Positions 48,562 through 57,314 of a stretch of 64,000 bases of DNA are shown in pieces. Both the position numbers and the translations under genes were made by a program. A model generated the notes under the pieces. That model saw nothing but the letters and a program-made list of their open reading frames with translations. It was not told where the DNA came from and did not search any database. This DNA comes from Rhizobium sp. ICMP 5592 (GTDB taxonomy: Bacteria > Pseudomonadota > Alphaproteobacteria > Rhizobiales > Rhizobiaceae): positions 124,001 through 188,000 of the forward strand of contig NZ_QSNT01000006.1 of NCBI RefSeq assembly GCF_009498525.1, given 5' to 3'. Within the stretch, counting starts at the first letter, position 1, and each line of letters opens with the position of its first letter.

Positions 48562-49878
48562 TTTGCCGATGCAGAATTCGGAGAAGATTACGTCGAGAAG
48601 ATCCTCAACATCGACCCTTCCAGTGATTCGGCCGAGACTATGGCCAGCCTGGCGAAGATACTCCCCGCGTATGTCCAATCCTGCTGAAGTGGCGCTGACC
48701 GCCTGAGTCAAAGCCTCCAGACTTTCGGCCAACAATGTTCGATGCCGCAAGCGGCTTGGTAGCGCCAATGATAGAGACGCAGAGCGCTCTTGGAGATCTT
48801 CGACCAATAGCTGATGCAGCTCCGCCAGGCCTGAGCCGGTACTTGAGGAAATGCAGAGATCGTACTCATCTCCGCCTGTCTGATGAATATCCACTTTGGT
48901 GCCGATACGAACGATCCGGCCGCCAAAACCGGGGAAGTCGGTCTGCGTCTCAGTGCCAATCTCGGCGAGCGAGAGGATGACATCGGCTTCCGCCGCGGTC
49001 CTTAGGGCACGCTTGATTCCCTCGCGTTCGATGACTTCTTCGGTTTCGCGCAATCCGGCGGTATCATAGAGCCGGACCGCATAACCCTCTATATTAAGAT
49101 CGACATGCAGGACATCACGCGTCGTGCCGGCGATATCGGTGACAATTGCCACCTCGCGGCGCGCCAGCACGTTCATCAGGCTGGATTTTCCGGCATTGGG
49201 CGCACCAGCAATGACAACTTTCAAGCCGTCCCGCACGATCTCCCCGAAGCCGGCACCGGCAAGATGCGCTGACAGTTCCGTCCGCAGCTTCGCCATATCG
49301 TTCCAGACCATATCGGATACAGAACCGGGGACATCGTCCTCATCGGCAAAATCCAGCTCCGCCTCAATCAGGGCGCGAGCCCGCGTCAGGCGATTGGCCC
49401 ATCCTTCGTAGAGCTTGGAGAGACCGCCGGCGACATGCTCTACCGCCAGACGGCGCTGCATTTCCGTCTCGGCGGCAATGAGATCGGCAAGACCCTCGAC
49501 TTCGACAAGATCCATCTTGCCGTTTTCCAGGGCTCGGCGCGAGAATTCACCGTGTTCCGCCAGTCGGCATCCTCTGAAGCCGGCAAGTTCGTTCAAAAGT
49601 GCGGCAACAACGGCCTTGCCACCATGAACTTGGATTTCCGCACAATCCTCTCCTGTAAACGAGGCCGGTGCGGGAAAGATCAGAACCAGTCCCCGGTCGA
49701 TCGTTAAACCGTTACGAGTCCGAATCGTTTTCAAAGCGGCCTGCCGCGGCTTTGGCAAAGTGCCGGCCAGCGCGGCTACTGCGGTAAGTGCCTCCGAGCC
49801 GCTAACCCGCACCACTGCGACACCGGCCGGAAGAGCACCGCTGGAAAGCGCGAAGATCGTATCGCCGATTGCATTCAT
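48559..49878 (-). CDS. mnmE: tRNA modification GTPase MnmE (TrmE)
   Basis: GTPase partner of MnmG in wobble-uridine modification. It has 439 aa. The N-terminal tetrahydrofolate-binding domain begins DTIFALSSGALPAGVAVVRVSG. A helical region follows. The G domain holds GAPNAGKSSLMN (P-loop, about residue 224), DIAGTTRD (G2) and DTAGLRETE (G3), with GTKVD (G4). The protein ends with the invariant C-terminal motif CIGK. It lies 110 bases upstream of mnmG and 306 bases downstream of rho. Confidence 0.96.
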   Translation of the reverse strand: MNAIGDTIFALSSGALPAGVAVVRVSGSEALTAVAALAGTLPKPRQAALKTIRTRNGLTIDRGLVLIFPAPASFTGEDCAEIQVHGGKAVVAALLNELAGFRGCRLAEHGEFSRRALENGKMDLVEVEGLADLIAAETEMQRRLAVEHVAGGLSKLYEGWANRLTRARALIEAELDFADEDDVPGSVSDMVWNDMAKLRTELSAHLAGAGFGEIVRDGLKVVIAGAPNAGKSSLMNVLARREVAIVTDIAGTTRDVLHVDLNIEGYAVRLYDTAGLRETEEVIEREGIKRALRTAAEADVILSLAEIGTETQTDFPGFGGRIVRIGTKVDIHQTGGDEYDLCISSSTGSGLAELHQLLVEDLQERSASLSLALPSRLRHRTLLAESLEALTQAVSATSAGLDIRGEYLRQAGHSLGRITGRVDVEDLLDVIFSEFCIGK

Positions 49879-50184
49879 TCAATTGATCCGCATCCGAATC
49901 GATTCCCGCCTCCATCAGAAACGAGACGATCACCAACCATCTTCCAATTTACCGAAGCTTCCGTCCGACTACTTCAAAGCCGTTTGATGTTCCACGATAT
50001 GTGGATGACGACGGCAGAGAATATCCCGTAATCGAAGCTTCCGTTGCGTCGGCAAAACTGCTAACACCAGCTCGACCTCAATACATGTCCGAAGACTATA
50101 AACGCAATCGGGCCGCAAAACGCGACCCGATCCGTATTGTTTCAGCATCCGCGGCCCATGAGCGACGGTCAATCCGGTCAAGGA
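49879..50184. other. Intergenic region between rho and mnmE
   Basis: 306 bases without a supported gene. It holds the probable rho terminator (50107-50131) and presumably the mnmE promoter. I see no RNA gene or repeat in it. TGTTCCACGATATGTGG near 49988 only superficially resembles parS. Confidence 0.5.
50107..50131 (-). terminator. Probable terminator of rho
   Basis: On the minus strand, ATCGGGTCGC pairs with GCGGCCCGAT (10 bp with one G-T pair) around a GTTTT loop, followed by a weakly T-rich TGCGTTTA. Confidence 0.45.
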
Positions 50185-51450
50185 TCAGGTGTTCATCGAG
50201 TCGAAGAAATCCGGATTGTTCTTCGTCTGCTTCAGCTTGTCGATCAGGAATTCGATCGCATCGGTCGTGCCCATCGGCGCGAGGATACGGCGCAGGACGA
50301 AGATCTTCTGCAGATCCTGGCGCGGTACCAACAGGTCTTCCTTACGCGTACCGGACTTGAGGATATCCATCGCCGGGAAGATGCGCTTGTCGGCAACCTT
50401 ACGATCGAGGACGATTTCCGAGTTACCGGTGCCCTTGAATTCTTCGAAGATCACTTCGTCCATACGGCTGCCGGTATCGATCAGCGCGGTGGCGATGATC
50501 GTCAGCGAACCGCCTTCTTCGATGTTACGCGCAGCACCAAAGAAGCGCTTCGGGCGCTGCAGGGCGTTGGCATCGACGCCGCCCGTCAGGACCTTGCCGG
50601 AGGAGGGAACGACGGTGTTGTAGGCACGGCCTAGGCGCGTGATCGAATCGAGTAGGATGACAACGTCACGTCCGTGTTCGACAAGGCGCTTGGCCTTCTC
50701 GATGACCATCTCGGCGACCTGAACGTGGCGCACAGCCGGTTCGTCGAAGGTCGAGGAAACGACTTCGCCGCGTACGGAGCGCTGCATGTCGGTCACTTCT
50801 TCCGGGCGCTCGTCGATCAGCAGAACGATCAGATAGCAATCCGGATGGTTGGCAGTGATCGAATGGGCGATGTTCTGCAACAGGACGGTCTTACCGGTCC
50901 GCGGCGGCGCCACGATCAATCCGCGCTGGCCCTTGCCGAGCGGCGCCACCAGGTCGATGACGCGGGACGACAGATCCTTATTGGTGGGGACATCAAGTTC
51001 CATACGGAAACGCTCGTTCGGATAGAGCGGCGTCAGATTGTCGAAGTGAACCTTGTGACGGATCTTTTCCGGATCGTCGAAATTGATGGTGTTGACCTTG
51101 AGCAGCGCGAAATAGCGCTCGCCTTCCTTCGGTCCGCGGATCGGTCCCTCGACGGTATCGCCGGTCTTCAGCGAGAAGCGTCGGATCTGCGACGGCGAGA
51201 TATAGATATCGTCCGGACCCGGCAGATAATTGGCATTGGCGGAACGCAGAAAACCGAAACCGTCCTGCAGAACCTCGACAACGCCTTCCCCGATAATTTC
51301 AACATCCTGGCTGGCGAGCTCCTTCAAAATGGCAAACATCAGTTCCTGTTTGCGCATCGTGCTGGCGTTTTCGACCTCGAGCGATTCAGCAAAAGCCAGG
51401 AGTTCGGTCGGGGATTTGTTCTTAAGTTCTTGAAGCTTCATTTCAGCCAT
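50185..51450 (-). CDS. rho: Transcription termination factor Rho
   Basis: Hexameric RNA-dependent ATPase that ends transcription of untranslated RNA. It has 421 aa, standard length. N-terminal helical and cold-shock-type RNA-binding domains (GFGFLRSANANYLPGPDDIY, about residues 65-85). Walker A APPRTGKTVLLQNIA near residue 180. Q-loop and R-loop region YNTVVPSSGKVLTGGVDANAL. The 197-base leader to hemJ may take part in Rho autoregulation, though no structure was identified. Confidence 0.97.
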   Translation of the reverse strand: MAEMKLQELKNKSPTELLAFAESLEVENASTMRKQELMFAILKELASQDVEIIGEGVVEVLQDGFGFLRSANANYLPGPDDIYISPSQIRRFSLKTGDTVEGPIRGPKEGERYFALLKVNTINFDDPEKIRHKVHFDNLTPLYPNERFRMELDVPTNKDLSSRVIDLVAPLGKGQRGLIVAPPRTGKTVLLQNIAHSITANHPDCYLIVLLIDERPEEVTDMQRSVRGEVVSSTFDEPAVRHVQVAEMVIEKAKRLVEHGRDVVILLDSITRLGRAYNTVVPSSGKVLTGGVDANALQRPKRFFGAARNIEEGGSLTIIATALIDTGSRMDEVIFEEFKGTGNSEIVLDRKVADKRIFPAMDILKSGTRKEDLLVPRQDLQKIFVLRRILAPMGTTDAIEFLIDKLKQTKNNPDFFDSMNT

Positions 51451-51647
51451 GAAGGGAATTACTCTATTTTAGAAGGGGAAAGGCAATGTTGGTCGTATTC
51501 AGAGCCGCGATGGGGGAGCTCGCGGGCGATAGAACTGATACATGCCACGAAGAAGAGATGGCGGGAAAATAGCGATTCAGTTGGCGCCCCGCAAGGGGGG
51601 CCGACGAAATGATGGAAATTTAACTTCGACGCGCGATTCCGCCGCTT

Positions 51648-52202
51648 TCAGGTGAAGGGCTTCACCACCGCCAGAATGACGATCATGATCATCAACAGGG
51701 TCGGGCCTTCATTGACAAGTCGCCAATGGCGGGCCGAATAACGGTTGTCATCGCGGGCAAAGGCTCGCACCGAACGGCTGAGATAGATGTGAACGCCCGT
51801 CAGCACCACCACAAGCCCGATCTTGGCATGCAACCAGCCGCCCTGAAAACCATAGACCGACCAGGCGAGATAGAGACCGAAGATCCACGTCAGCATCATC
51901 GCTGGCGTCATGATCCCCTTCAAAAGCCGCCGCTCCATCACCTTGAAGGTCTCGGATTGCTGCGAACCGGGCTCGGCATCGGTGTGGTAGACAAACAGCC
52001 TCGGCAGATACAGCAGCCCCGCCATCCATGAGATCACCGAGATGATATGTAGCGCCTTGACCCAGAGGTAGAGATCGGCGGGATGCCAGGCGAACAGGCC
52101 AATCGCCAGCGCCACGAACAGCAGGATCATGAAATAGGACCGCCGGCTGGCGCGGGCGCCGGCGGCCACATCCGTTTGCTTCTCCGTCAGTTGCTCGCTC
52201 AT
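51648..52202 (-). CDS. hemJ: Protoporphyrinogen oxidase HemJ
   Basis: Membrane protein that oxidises protoporphyrinogen IX to protoporphyrin IX in heme synthesis. It has 184 aa from ATG 52202 (MSEQLTEKQTDV), four bases after the hemE stop. Four hydrophobic segments are visible. The conserved His lies in YLWVKALHIISVISWMAGL, and YLPRLFVYH follows. Placement directly after hemE, another heme gene, supports the call. Confidence 0.92.
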   Translation of the reverse strand: MSEQLTEKQTDVAAGARASRRSYFMILLFVALAIGLFAWHPADLYLWVKALHIISVISWMAGLLYLPRLFVYHTDAEPGSQQSETFKVMERRLLKGIMTPAMMLTWIFGLYLAWSVYGFQGGWLHAKIGLVVVLTGVHIYLSRSVRAFARDDNRYSARHWRLVNEGPTLLMIMIVILAVVKPFT

Positions 52203-52206
52203 GGCC

Positions 52207-53247
52207 TCAGCCCTTCCATCCACGCACGCGCTCCACCAGCGCCGTGACATTGGTGGGATCGGCCTGCGGCGTGATGCCGTGGCCGAGATTGAAGATCAAT
52301 GGGCCTTGGCCCAGTTGCTGCAGGATTTCGTCGATACCGTCTTCCAATGCCTTGCCGCCGGCAACGACGCGCATAGGGTCGAGATTGCCCTGCACGGGTC
52401 CTTCCCGCTGCAACTCCCTGGCAAAGGCGAGCGGCACCGACCAATCGAGCCCGATCGCATCCGCACCTGTCTTCTGCCGATAGGTCTTCAGCTGATAACC
52501 AGCACCCTTGGCAAAAGCGATGATCCGCGCCTTAGGCCGCTGCGCCTTGACCGAAGCGATGATCCTTGCCACCGGCTTGACCGCGAAGGCCTCGAATTCC
52601 TTTTCGCCAAGCACACCCGCCCAAGAATCGAAAATCTGCACCGCGTCAGCGCCGGCATCGATCTGCGCCACGAGATAGGCGGCAGAGATATCGGCAAGTA
52701 GCATCAGCAAATGTTCGAACGCCTTCGGATGTCGGTAGGCGAAAAGCCGGGCAGGGGCCTGGTCCGGCGTACCGTGACCGGCAATCATGTAGGTCGCGAC
52801 CGTCCAGGGCGCTCCGCAGAAACCGAGAAGCGTCGTCTCAACCGGCAGCTCTGCGCGCAACCGCCGCACCGTTTCCATCACTGGAGCGAGATGCTCAAGC
52901 ACACCCTCCGCTTTCAACGCGAAAATGCCCGCCTCGTCGATCGGATCCATTTCAGGGCCATGCCCCTCGGTATAACGGACGTTGCGGTGCAGCGCGTCGG
53001 GGATCACCAGGATATCGGAAAACATGATGGCTGCATCAAAGCCATAACGCCGGATCGGCTGCAGTGTCACTTCGACAGCATGCTCCGGGCTATAACAGAG
53101 ATCGAGAAAGCTCCCGGCCTTCGCTCGCGTCTCCCGATATTCCGGAAGATAGCGTCCCGCCTGGCGCATAAGCCAGATGGGGGGAGGGGTCAGCGTTTCC
53201 CCGCTGAGTACCCTTAAAATCTTCCGGCGCGCACTATTCACAGTCAT
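52207..53247 (-). CDS. hemE: Uroporphyrinogen decarboxylase
   Basis: Decarboxylates uroporphyrinogen III to coproporphyrinogen III. About 346 aa. Signature 1 PPIWLMRQAGRYLPEYRETR lies near the N-terminus, and GFCGAPWTVATYMIAG (signature 2) follows, then QIFDSWAG. The start is ATG 53247 or 53250 (ATGATG), or a TTG at 53265; no strong Shine-Dalgarno decides it. The gap upstream is the putative oriC, an arrangement known from other alphaproteobacteria. Confidence 0.96.
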   Translation of the reverse strand: MTVNSARRKILRVLSGETLTPPPIWLMRQAGRYLPEYRETRAKAGSFLDLCYSPEHAVEVTLQPIRRYGFDAAIMFSDILVIPDALHRNVRYTEGHGPEMDPIDEAGIFALKAEGVLEHLAPVMETVRRLRAELPVETTLLGFCGAPWTVATYMIAGHGTPDQAPARLFAYRHPKAFEHLLMLLADISAAYLVAQIDAGADAVQIFDSWAGVLGEKEFEAFAVKPVARIIASVKAQRPKARIIAFAKGAGYQLKTYRQKTGADAIGLDWSVPLAFARELQREGPVQGNLDPMRVVAGGKALEDGIDEILQQLGQGPLIFNLGHGITPQADPTNVTALVERVRGWKG

Positions 53248-53641
53248 CATCCCATATAAAAACAAAGATATATCTTAAGTTTCTATTTCTTAGAGTCTGT
53301 GACTATCAAGGATTAAAACTCATCCACGGCTGATCCAATTTGTCGCGCCTCGGTCCGCGACTTTGCAAAAAGATCGATGTCTCTTCGGGATATGTGGAAA
53401 AGAAAAGCGTTAGATCAATCTTTCTAAGCGGTTGGCGCAGATTCCGTCTCAGCCCGGTCTGGGGATAAACTGGGGAGACGCGCCGCGCAAAATAGATTAT
53501 CCACATTACCCACAAGCCCCGATGAAAGCCTTCCCGAAAAACCGAAATGTGGAAAAGTCGGAGGTTTTCCACTTGCCCCTGACCAGGCGGTTCCCGTACC
53601 TCTCTTCTCTCCCAAGATATCAACAGGTGATGGAAAGTAGC
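53248..53641. other. Putative chromosomal replication origin (oriC)
   Basis: A 394-base gap between divergent hemE and the PPDK regulatory gene. DnaA boxes: perfect TTATCCACA at 53497-53505; TTACCCACA at 53506-53514; TTTTCCACA on the minus strand at 53393-53401 and 53548-53556; TTATCCCCA (minus) at 53460-53468; TTTTCCACT at 53565-53573; TTTTCCACG (minus) at 53641-53649, running into the next gene. An AT-rich part (about 53251-53320) holds the 12-base palindrome AAGATATATCTT (53265-53276) and could unwind. GANTC sites (53293, 53440) could be methylated by CcrM. In Caulobacter and Sinorhizobium oriC is known to lie beside hemE. Confidence 0.82.
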
Positions 53642-54463
53642 GTGGAAAACCGGACAAGCTTCTTTCATCTTCATCTGATTTCTGACTCAACCGGCGAGAC
53701 TCTGATTTCCGCCGGCCGTGCTGCATCCGTTCAATTCCATGCCAGCCAGCCGATTGAGCATGTCTATCCACTGATTCGGAATCGCAAGCAGCTGCTGCCG
53801 GTTCTGGAAGCCATCGACCATAGCCCCGGTATTGTTCTCTATACGATCGTCGATCGCGAGCTTGCCGATTTCATCGACGAGCGTTGCCGGGAGATGGGCG
53901 TACCCTGCGTCAATGTGCTTGAACCGGTGATGAACGTCTTCCAGACCTATCTCGGCACGGCGTCGCGCCGACGCGTTGGCGCTCAGCATGTCATGAACGC
54001 CGATTACTTCGCCCGCATCGAAGCCTTGAATTTCACGATGGATCACGATGATGGGCAGATGCCGGATGATTATAATGATGCCGATGTCGTCATCATCGGC
54101 ATCAGCCGGACGTCGAAGACGCCGACCAGCATCTATCTGGCGAACAGGGGCATCAAGACCGCCAATATCCCGATCATCGCCGGCGTGCCTTTGCCCGAGA
54201 GCCTGATCCAGGCCACTAAACCGCTGATCGTCGGTCTGGTGGCGACCACCGACCGGATATCACAAGTGCGCGAAAACCGCATCCTCGGGGCGACCACCGG
54301 TTTTGATCGCGGTGGCTACACCGATCGCGCCACGATCTCCGAGGAGCTGAAATATGCCCGGTCGCTTTGCGCCCGGCATAATTGGCCGATCATCGATGTT
54401 ACCCGCCGTTCGATCGAGGAGACGGCAGCCGCCATTGTTGCCCTGCGCCCGAAGCTGCGCTAA
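53642..54463 (+). CDS. Pyruvate, phosphate dikinase regulatory protein (bifunctional kinase/phosphorylase)
   Basis: ADP-dependent kinase and Pi-dependent phosphorylase that switches PPDK or PEP synthase off and on. I start at GTG 53642 (MENRTSFFHLHLISDSTG after initiation), giving 273 aa, the family norm, with GGAAAG just upstream. The frame is open further upstream to 53432, but that part is origin DNA. The P-loop-like IIGISRTSKTPTSIYLANRG and KTANIPIIAGVPLP are clear. A DnaA-like box overlaps the start codon. Confidence 0.9.
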   Translation: MENRTSFFHLHLISDSTGETLISAGRAASVQFHASQPIEHVYPLIRNRKQLLPVLEAIDHSPGIVLYTIVDRELADFIDERCREMGVPCVNVLEPVMNVFQTYLGTASRRRVGAQHVMNADYFARIEALNFTMDHDDGQMPDDYNDADVVIIGISRTSKTPTSIYLANRGIKTANIPIIAGVPLPESLIQATKPLIVGLVATTDRISQVRENRILGATTGFDRGGYTDRATISEELKYARSLCARHNWPIIDVTRRSIEETAAAIVALRPKLR

Positions 54464-54501
54464 GCGCTGCATAGCATTCTGTTTCCAAGGTTCGTCCGAT
54501 C

Positions 54502-55101
54502 ATGACAATGCCGCTCATCCTTGCCTCTTCCAGCCCGTTCCGGCGGATGCTGATGGAAAATGCCGGCCTGCATTTCCAGGCGCTTGCGGCGGATATCGAC
54601 GAGCGCGCGATCGAGGCGCCACTGGAACGGGATGGCGCTGGACCGGACGCCGTGGCGCTGGTGCTGGCCAAGGCCAAAGCGAAAGAGGTGAGCGATCGTT
54701 TTGCGGGATCGCTCGTCATCGGTTCGGATCAGACCATGTCCCTCGGTAGCCAGGTCTTCCACAAGCCGAAGACTATGGCGGAGGCGGAAGGTCATCTGCG
54801 GAGCCTGTCCGGCAAGACCCACCACCTAAACAGCGGCATCGCACTGGCGCTGAATGGCGATATCATCTGGGAGCATGTGTCCCATGCCGAACTGACGATG
54901 CGCGATCTCTCGGCTAATTTCATTCATCGTCACCTGACTCGCGTTGGCGACAAGGCCCTGTCGAGCGTCGGCGCCTATCAGCTCGAGGGAGAGGGGATCC
55001 AGCTCTTCTCTAAAATCGACGGCGATTATTTCACCATTCTCGGCTTGCCGATGCTGCCGCTCCTACAAAAACTTCGCGAATTGGGGGCCATCGATGGGTG
55101 A
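54502..55101 (+). CDS. maf: Maf-like nucleotide pyrophosphatase
   Basis: House-cleaning nucleotide pyrophosphatase of the Maf family, acting on modified or canonical nucleoside triphosphates. It has 199 aa. Features: LILASSSPFRRMLMENAG (start motif SSSPRR-like), ERDGAGPDAVALVLAKAKAK, VIGSDQTMSLG (conserved Asp) and KPKTMAEAEGHL, then YQLEGEGIQLFSKIDGDYF. The form fits the YceF branch. The stop overlaps the start of aroE by eight bases. Confidence 0.92.
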   Translation: MTMPLILASSSPFRRMLMENAGLHFQALAADIDERAIEAPLERDGAGPDAVALVLAKAKAKEVSDRFAGSLVIGSDQTMSLGSQVFHKPKTMAEAEGHLRSLSGKTHHLNSGIALALNGDIIWEHVSHAELTMRDLSANFIHRHLTRVGDKALSSVGAYQLEGEGIQLFSKIDGDYFTILGLPMLPLLQKLRELGAIDG

Positions 55102-55954
55102 TTCACGTGAAACACATGGGCCGAATGCCTTCGTTACCGGCTATCCCGTCAAGCATTCGCGCTCCCCATTGATCCATGGTCACTGGCTGCGGACGCTCGA
55201 TCTTGCGGGCAGCTATCGTGCTGTCGAAGTAAGGCCGGATGACTTTCCTGCCTTTATCGCAGCCTTGAAAGATCGTTCCAGCGGCTTCGTCGGCGGCAAC
55301 GTGACGATCCCGCATAAGGAGATTGCCTTCAAGCTGGCGGATCGGCCGGATGAATTGTCCGAGGAACTCGGTGCGTCGAACACGCTCTGGCTTCAGGACG
55401 GTCTGCTGTATGCGACCAACACCGACGGCCGCGGTTTCACCGCCAATCTTGACGAGCGTCATCCGGGCTGGGACCGCACCGATCGGGCGGTGATCCTGGG
55501 TGCAGGCGGTGCCAGCCGTGCCGTCATCCAGGCGGTGCGCGACCGTGGCGTCAACGAGATCCATGTCGTCAACCGCACCGTCGAGCGGGCACAAGAATTG
55601 TCCGATCGTTTTGGCGAGCGTGTTCATGCCCATCCCATGGCGGCGCTGGGCGAGGTGATGCAAGGCGCCGGCCTCTTCATCAACACCACCTCGCTCGGGA
55701 TGGAAAACGAAGTTGCGCCGACGATCGATTTTTCGCCGCTCACCGAAAACGCCGTCGTCACCGACATTGTCTATGTGCCATTGAAAACCCCGTTGCTGGC
55801 TCAGGCCGAGGAACAGGGCTTTGCCATTGTCGACGGCCTTGGCATGTTGCTGCATCAGGCAGCACCGGGTTTTGAAACATGGTTCGGTAAGCGCCCCGTG
55901 GTCGACGAGGCGCTGCGGGCGCTGATTATCGCCGATATGGATAAGCACCGATGA
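55094..55954 (+). CDS. aroE: Shikimate dehydrogenase
   Basis: NADPH-dependent reduction of 3-dehydroshikimate. It has 286 aa from ATG 55094 (MGDSRETHGPNAFVTGYP). The substrate-binding VTGYPVKHSRSPLIH, GGNVTIPHKE (catalytic Lys) and NTDGRGF, and the nucleotide-binding GAGGASRAVI, are present. The start overlaps the maf stop. A parS site is embedded in the first codons and encodes SRET. The stop overlaps coaE by four bases. Confidence 0.95.
   Translation: MGDSRETHGPNAFVTGYPVKHSRSPLIHGHWLRTLDLAGSYRAVEVRPDDFPAFIAALKDRSSGFVGGNVTIPHKEIAFKLADRPDELSEELGASNTLWLQDGLLYATNTDGRGFTANLDERHPGWDRTDRAVILGAGGASRAVIQAVRDRGVNEIHVVNRTVERAQELSDRFGERVHAHPMAALGEVMQGAGLFINTTSLGMENEVAPTIDFSPLTENAVVTDIVYVPLKTPLLAQAEEQGFAIVDGLGMLLHQAAPGFETWFGKRPVVDEALRALIIADMDKHR
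55099..55114. promoter_or_regulatory. parS-like site in the first codons of aroE
   Basis: TGATTCACGTGAAACA matches consensus at 15 of 16 positions. It is the only parS found on the dnaQ side of the putative origin, 1.5 kb from it. Confidence 0.75.
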
Positions 55955-56568
55955 TACGTGTTGGCCTCACCGGTTCGATCGGCATGGGAAAATCGACCTC
56001 GGGCAAGCTGTTCTCCGAGGCCGGCATTCCCGTCAACGATGCCGATGCGGTGGTGCATGATCTTTATGGCGGTGAAGCCGTTCCCCTGATTGAGGCCGCT
56101 TTTCCGGGAACGACGAAGAATGGAACCGTCGACCGGCAGGAGCTTGGCCGTCAGCTGGGGCTCGATCCCTCCGGCTTTAAGCGCCTGGAAGCCATCGTTC
56201 ATCCACTGGTGCGACAGCGCGAGCGGATATTTCTAAATCGGCAGCGCACCGCTGGTGCCGATATCGTCGTGCTGGATATTCCACTGCTGTTCGAGACCGG
56301 CGCCGACAAAAGGGTCGACAGGGTCGTCGTTGTCAGCTGCGATCCACAGGTTCAGAGAGAAAGAGTACTTGCTCGGCCGGGCATGACTGAGGAAAAATTT
56401 AACATGATTCTCTCCCGCCAGACGCCGGATGCGGAGAAGCGGGCTCGGGCTGACTATATCATCGATACCAGCCACAGCATCGACACGACGCGGGAGCAAA
56501 TAAGAGACATCATAGCGGACCTCCGGCAACAACCGGTGAACGACGGACCCAAAGGCGGAGAGCCCTGA
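55951..56568 (+). CDS. coaE: Dephospho-CoA kinase
   Basis: Last step of CoA synthesis, phosphorylating the 3'-hydroxyl of dephospho-CoA. It has 205 aa. P-loop GLTGSIGMGKSTSG (residues 5-18), NDADAVVHDLY, VLDIPLLFETG and the LID-like RPGMTEEKFNMILSRQTP are typical. It overlaps aroE by ATGA and is followed after one base by dnaQ, so maf-aroE-coaE-dnaQ is a tightly coupled operon. Confidence 0.95.
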   Translation: MIRVGLTGSIGMGKSTSGKLFSEAGIPVNDADAVVHDLYGGEAVPLIEAAFPGTTKNGTVDRQELGRQLGLDPSGFKRLEAIVHPLVRQRERIFLNRQRTAGADIVVLDIPLLFETGADKRVDRVVVVSCDPQVQRERVLARPGMTEEKFNMILSRQTPDAEKRARADYIIDTSHSIDTTREQIRDIIADLRQQPVNDGPKGGEP

Positions 56569-56569
56569 T

Positions 56570-57286
56570 ATGCGCGAAATCATCTTCGATACGGAAACCA
56601 CCGGGCTCGACAACAGGGCGGACCGCATCATCGAAATCGGCGGCATCGAGCTCTTCAATCACTTTCCGACCGGCAAGACCCTTCATCTCTATATCAATCC
56701 CGGCGACCGCAAGGTTCATCCGGATGCGTTGGCCGTGCACGGCATCACCGACGAGTCCCTGAAGGACAAGCCGCCCTTTGCCGACGTCGCCGATGAGATC
56801 CTTGCCTTTTTCGAAGGTGCCAAGTGGATCGCCCACAATGCCACCTTCGACATGGGCTTCGTCAACGCCGAATTTAACCGGCTCGGCCGTCCGCCGATCC
56901 TGCCCGACATGGTGATCGATACGCTGGCCATGGCGCGGCGCAAGCATCCGATGGGCCCAAACTCTCTGGATGCACTCTGCCGTCGCTACGGCATCGACAA
57001 TTCGCACCGCACCCGCCACGGCGCGCTTCTCGACTCCGAACTGCTGGCCGAAGTCTATATCGAGATGATCGGTGGCCGGCAGACGGCGCTTGGGCTTGGC
57101 AGCAGCAACGGCCAATCCACACGCTCCCGCCGGAATGACGATGTGGAGGAGGTCGTCGCAGATATTCTGGCGCGGCCTCAGCCCTTGCCGGGCAGGGTGA
57201 GCGAGACCGAAGAGGCCGCCCACGCCGCCCTGGTCGCCAAGCTCGGCGAAAAGGGCATCTGGTCGAAATACCGCGCCTCGAACTGA
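56570..57286 (+). CDS. dnaQ: DNA polymerase III epsilon subunit (proofreading exonuclease)
   Basis: 3'-5' exonuclease that proofreads for the replicative polymerase. It has 238 aa. The DEDDh motifs are IIFDTETTGLD (Exo I, Asp and Glu), IAHNATFDMGFVNAEF (Exo II) and HRTRHGALLDSELLAE (Exo III, His and Asp). A C-terminal tail (about residues 180-238) would bind the alpha subunit. It is the last gene of the operon. Confidence 0.95.
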   Translation: MREIIFDTETTGLDNRADRIIEIGGIELFNHFPTGKTLHLYINPGDRKVHPDALAVHGITDESLKDKPPFADVADEILAFFEGAKWIAHNATFDMGFVNAEFNRLGRPPILPDMVIDTLAMARRKHPMGPNSLDALCRRYGIDNSHRTRHGALLDSELLAEVYIEMIGGRQTALGLGSSNGQSTRSRRNDDVEEVVADILARPQPLPGRVSETEEAAHAALVAKLGEKGIWSKYRASN

Positions 57287-57314
57287 GGAAATATCTCCAG
57301 CACCCAAAAGAGGG

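Noticed and set aside
49985..50004. TGTTCCACGATATGTGG near the end of the rho-mnmE gap as a degenerate parS
   Set aside because: The central CACGTG is broken and several arm positions differ.
53432..53641. Upstream in-frame extension of the PPDK regulatory gene (70 codons)
   Set aside because: The shorter GTG start gives the family length of 273 aa, and the extension overlaps the DnaA-box cluster.
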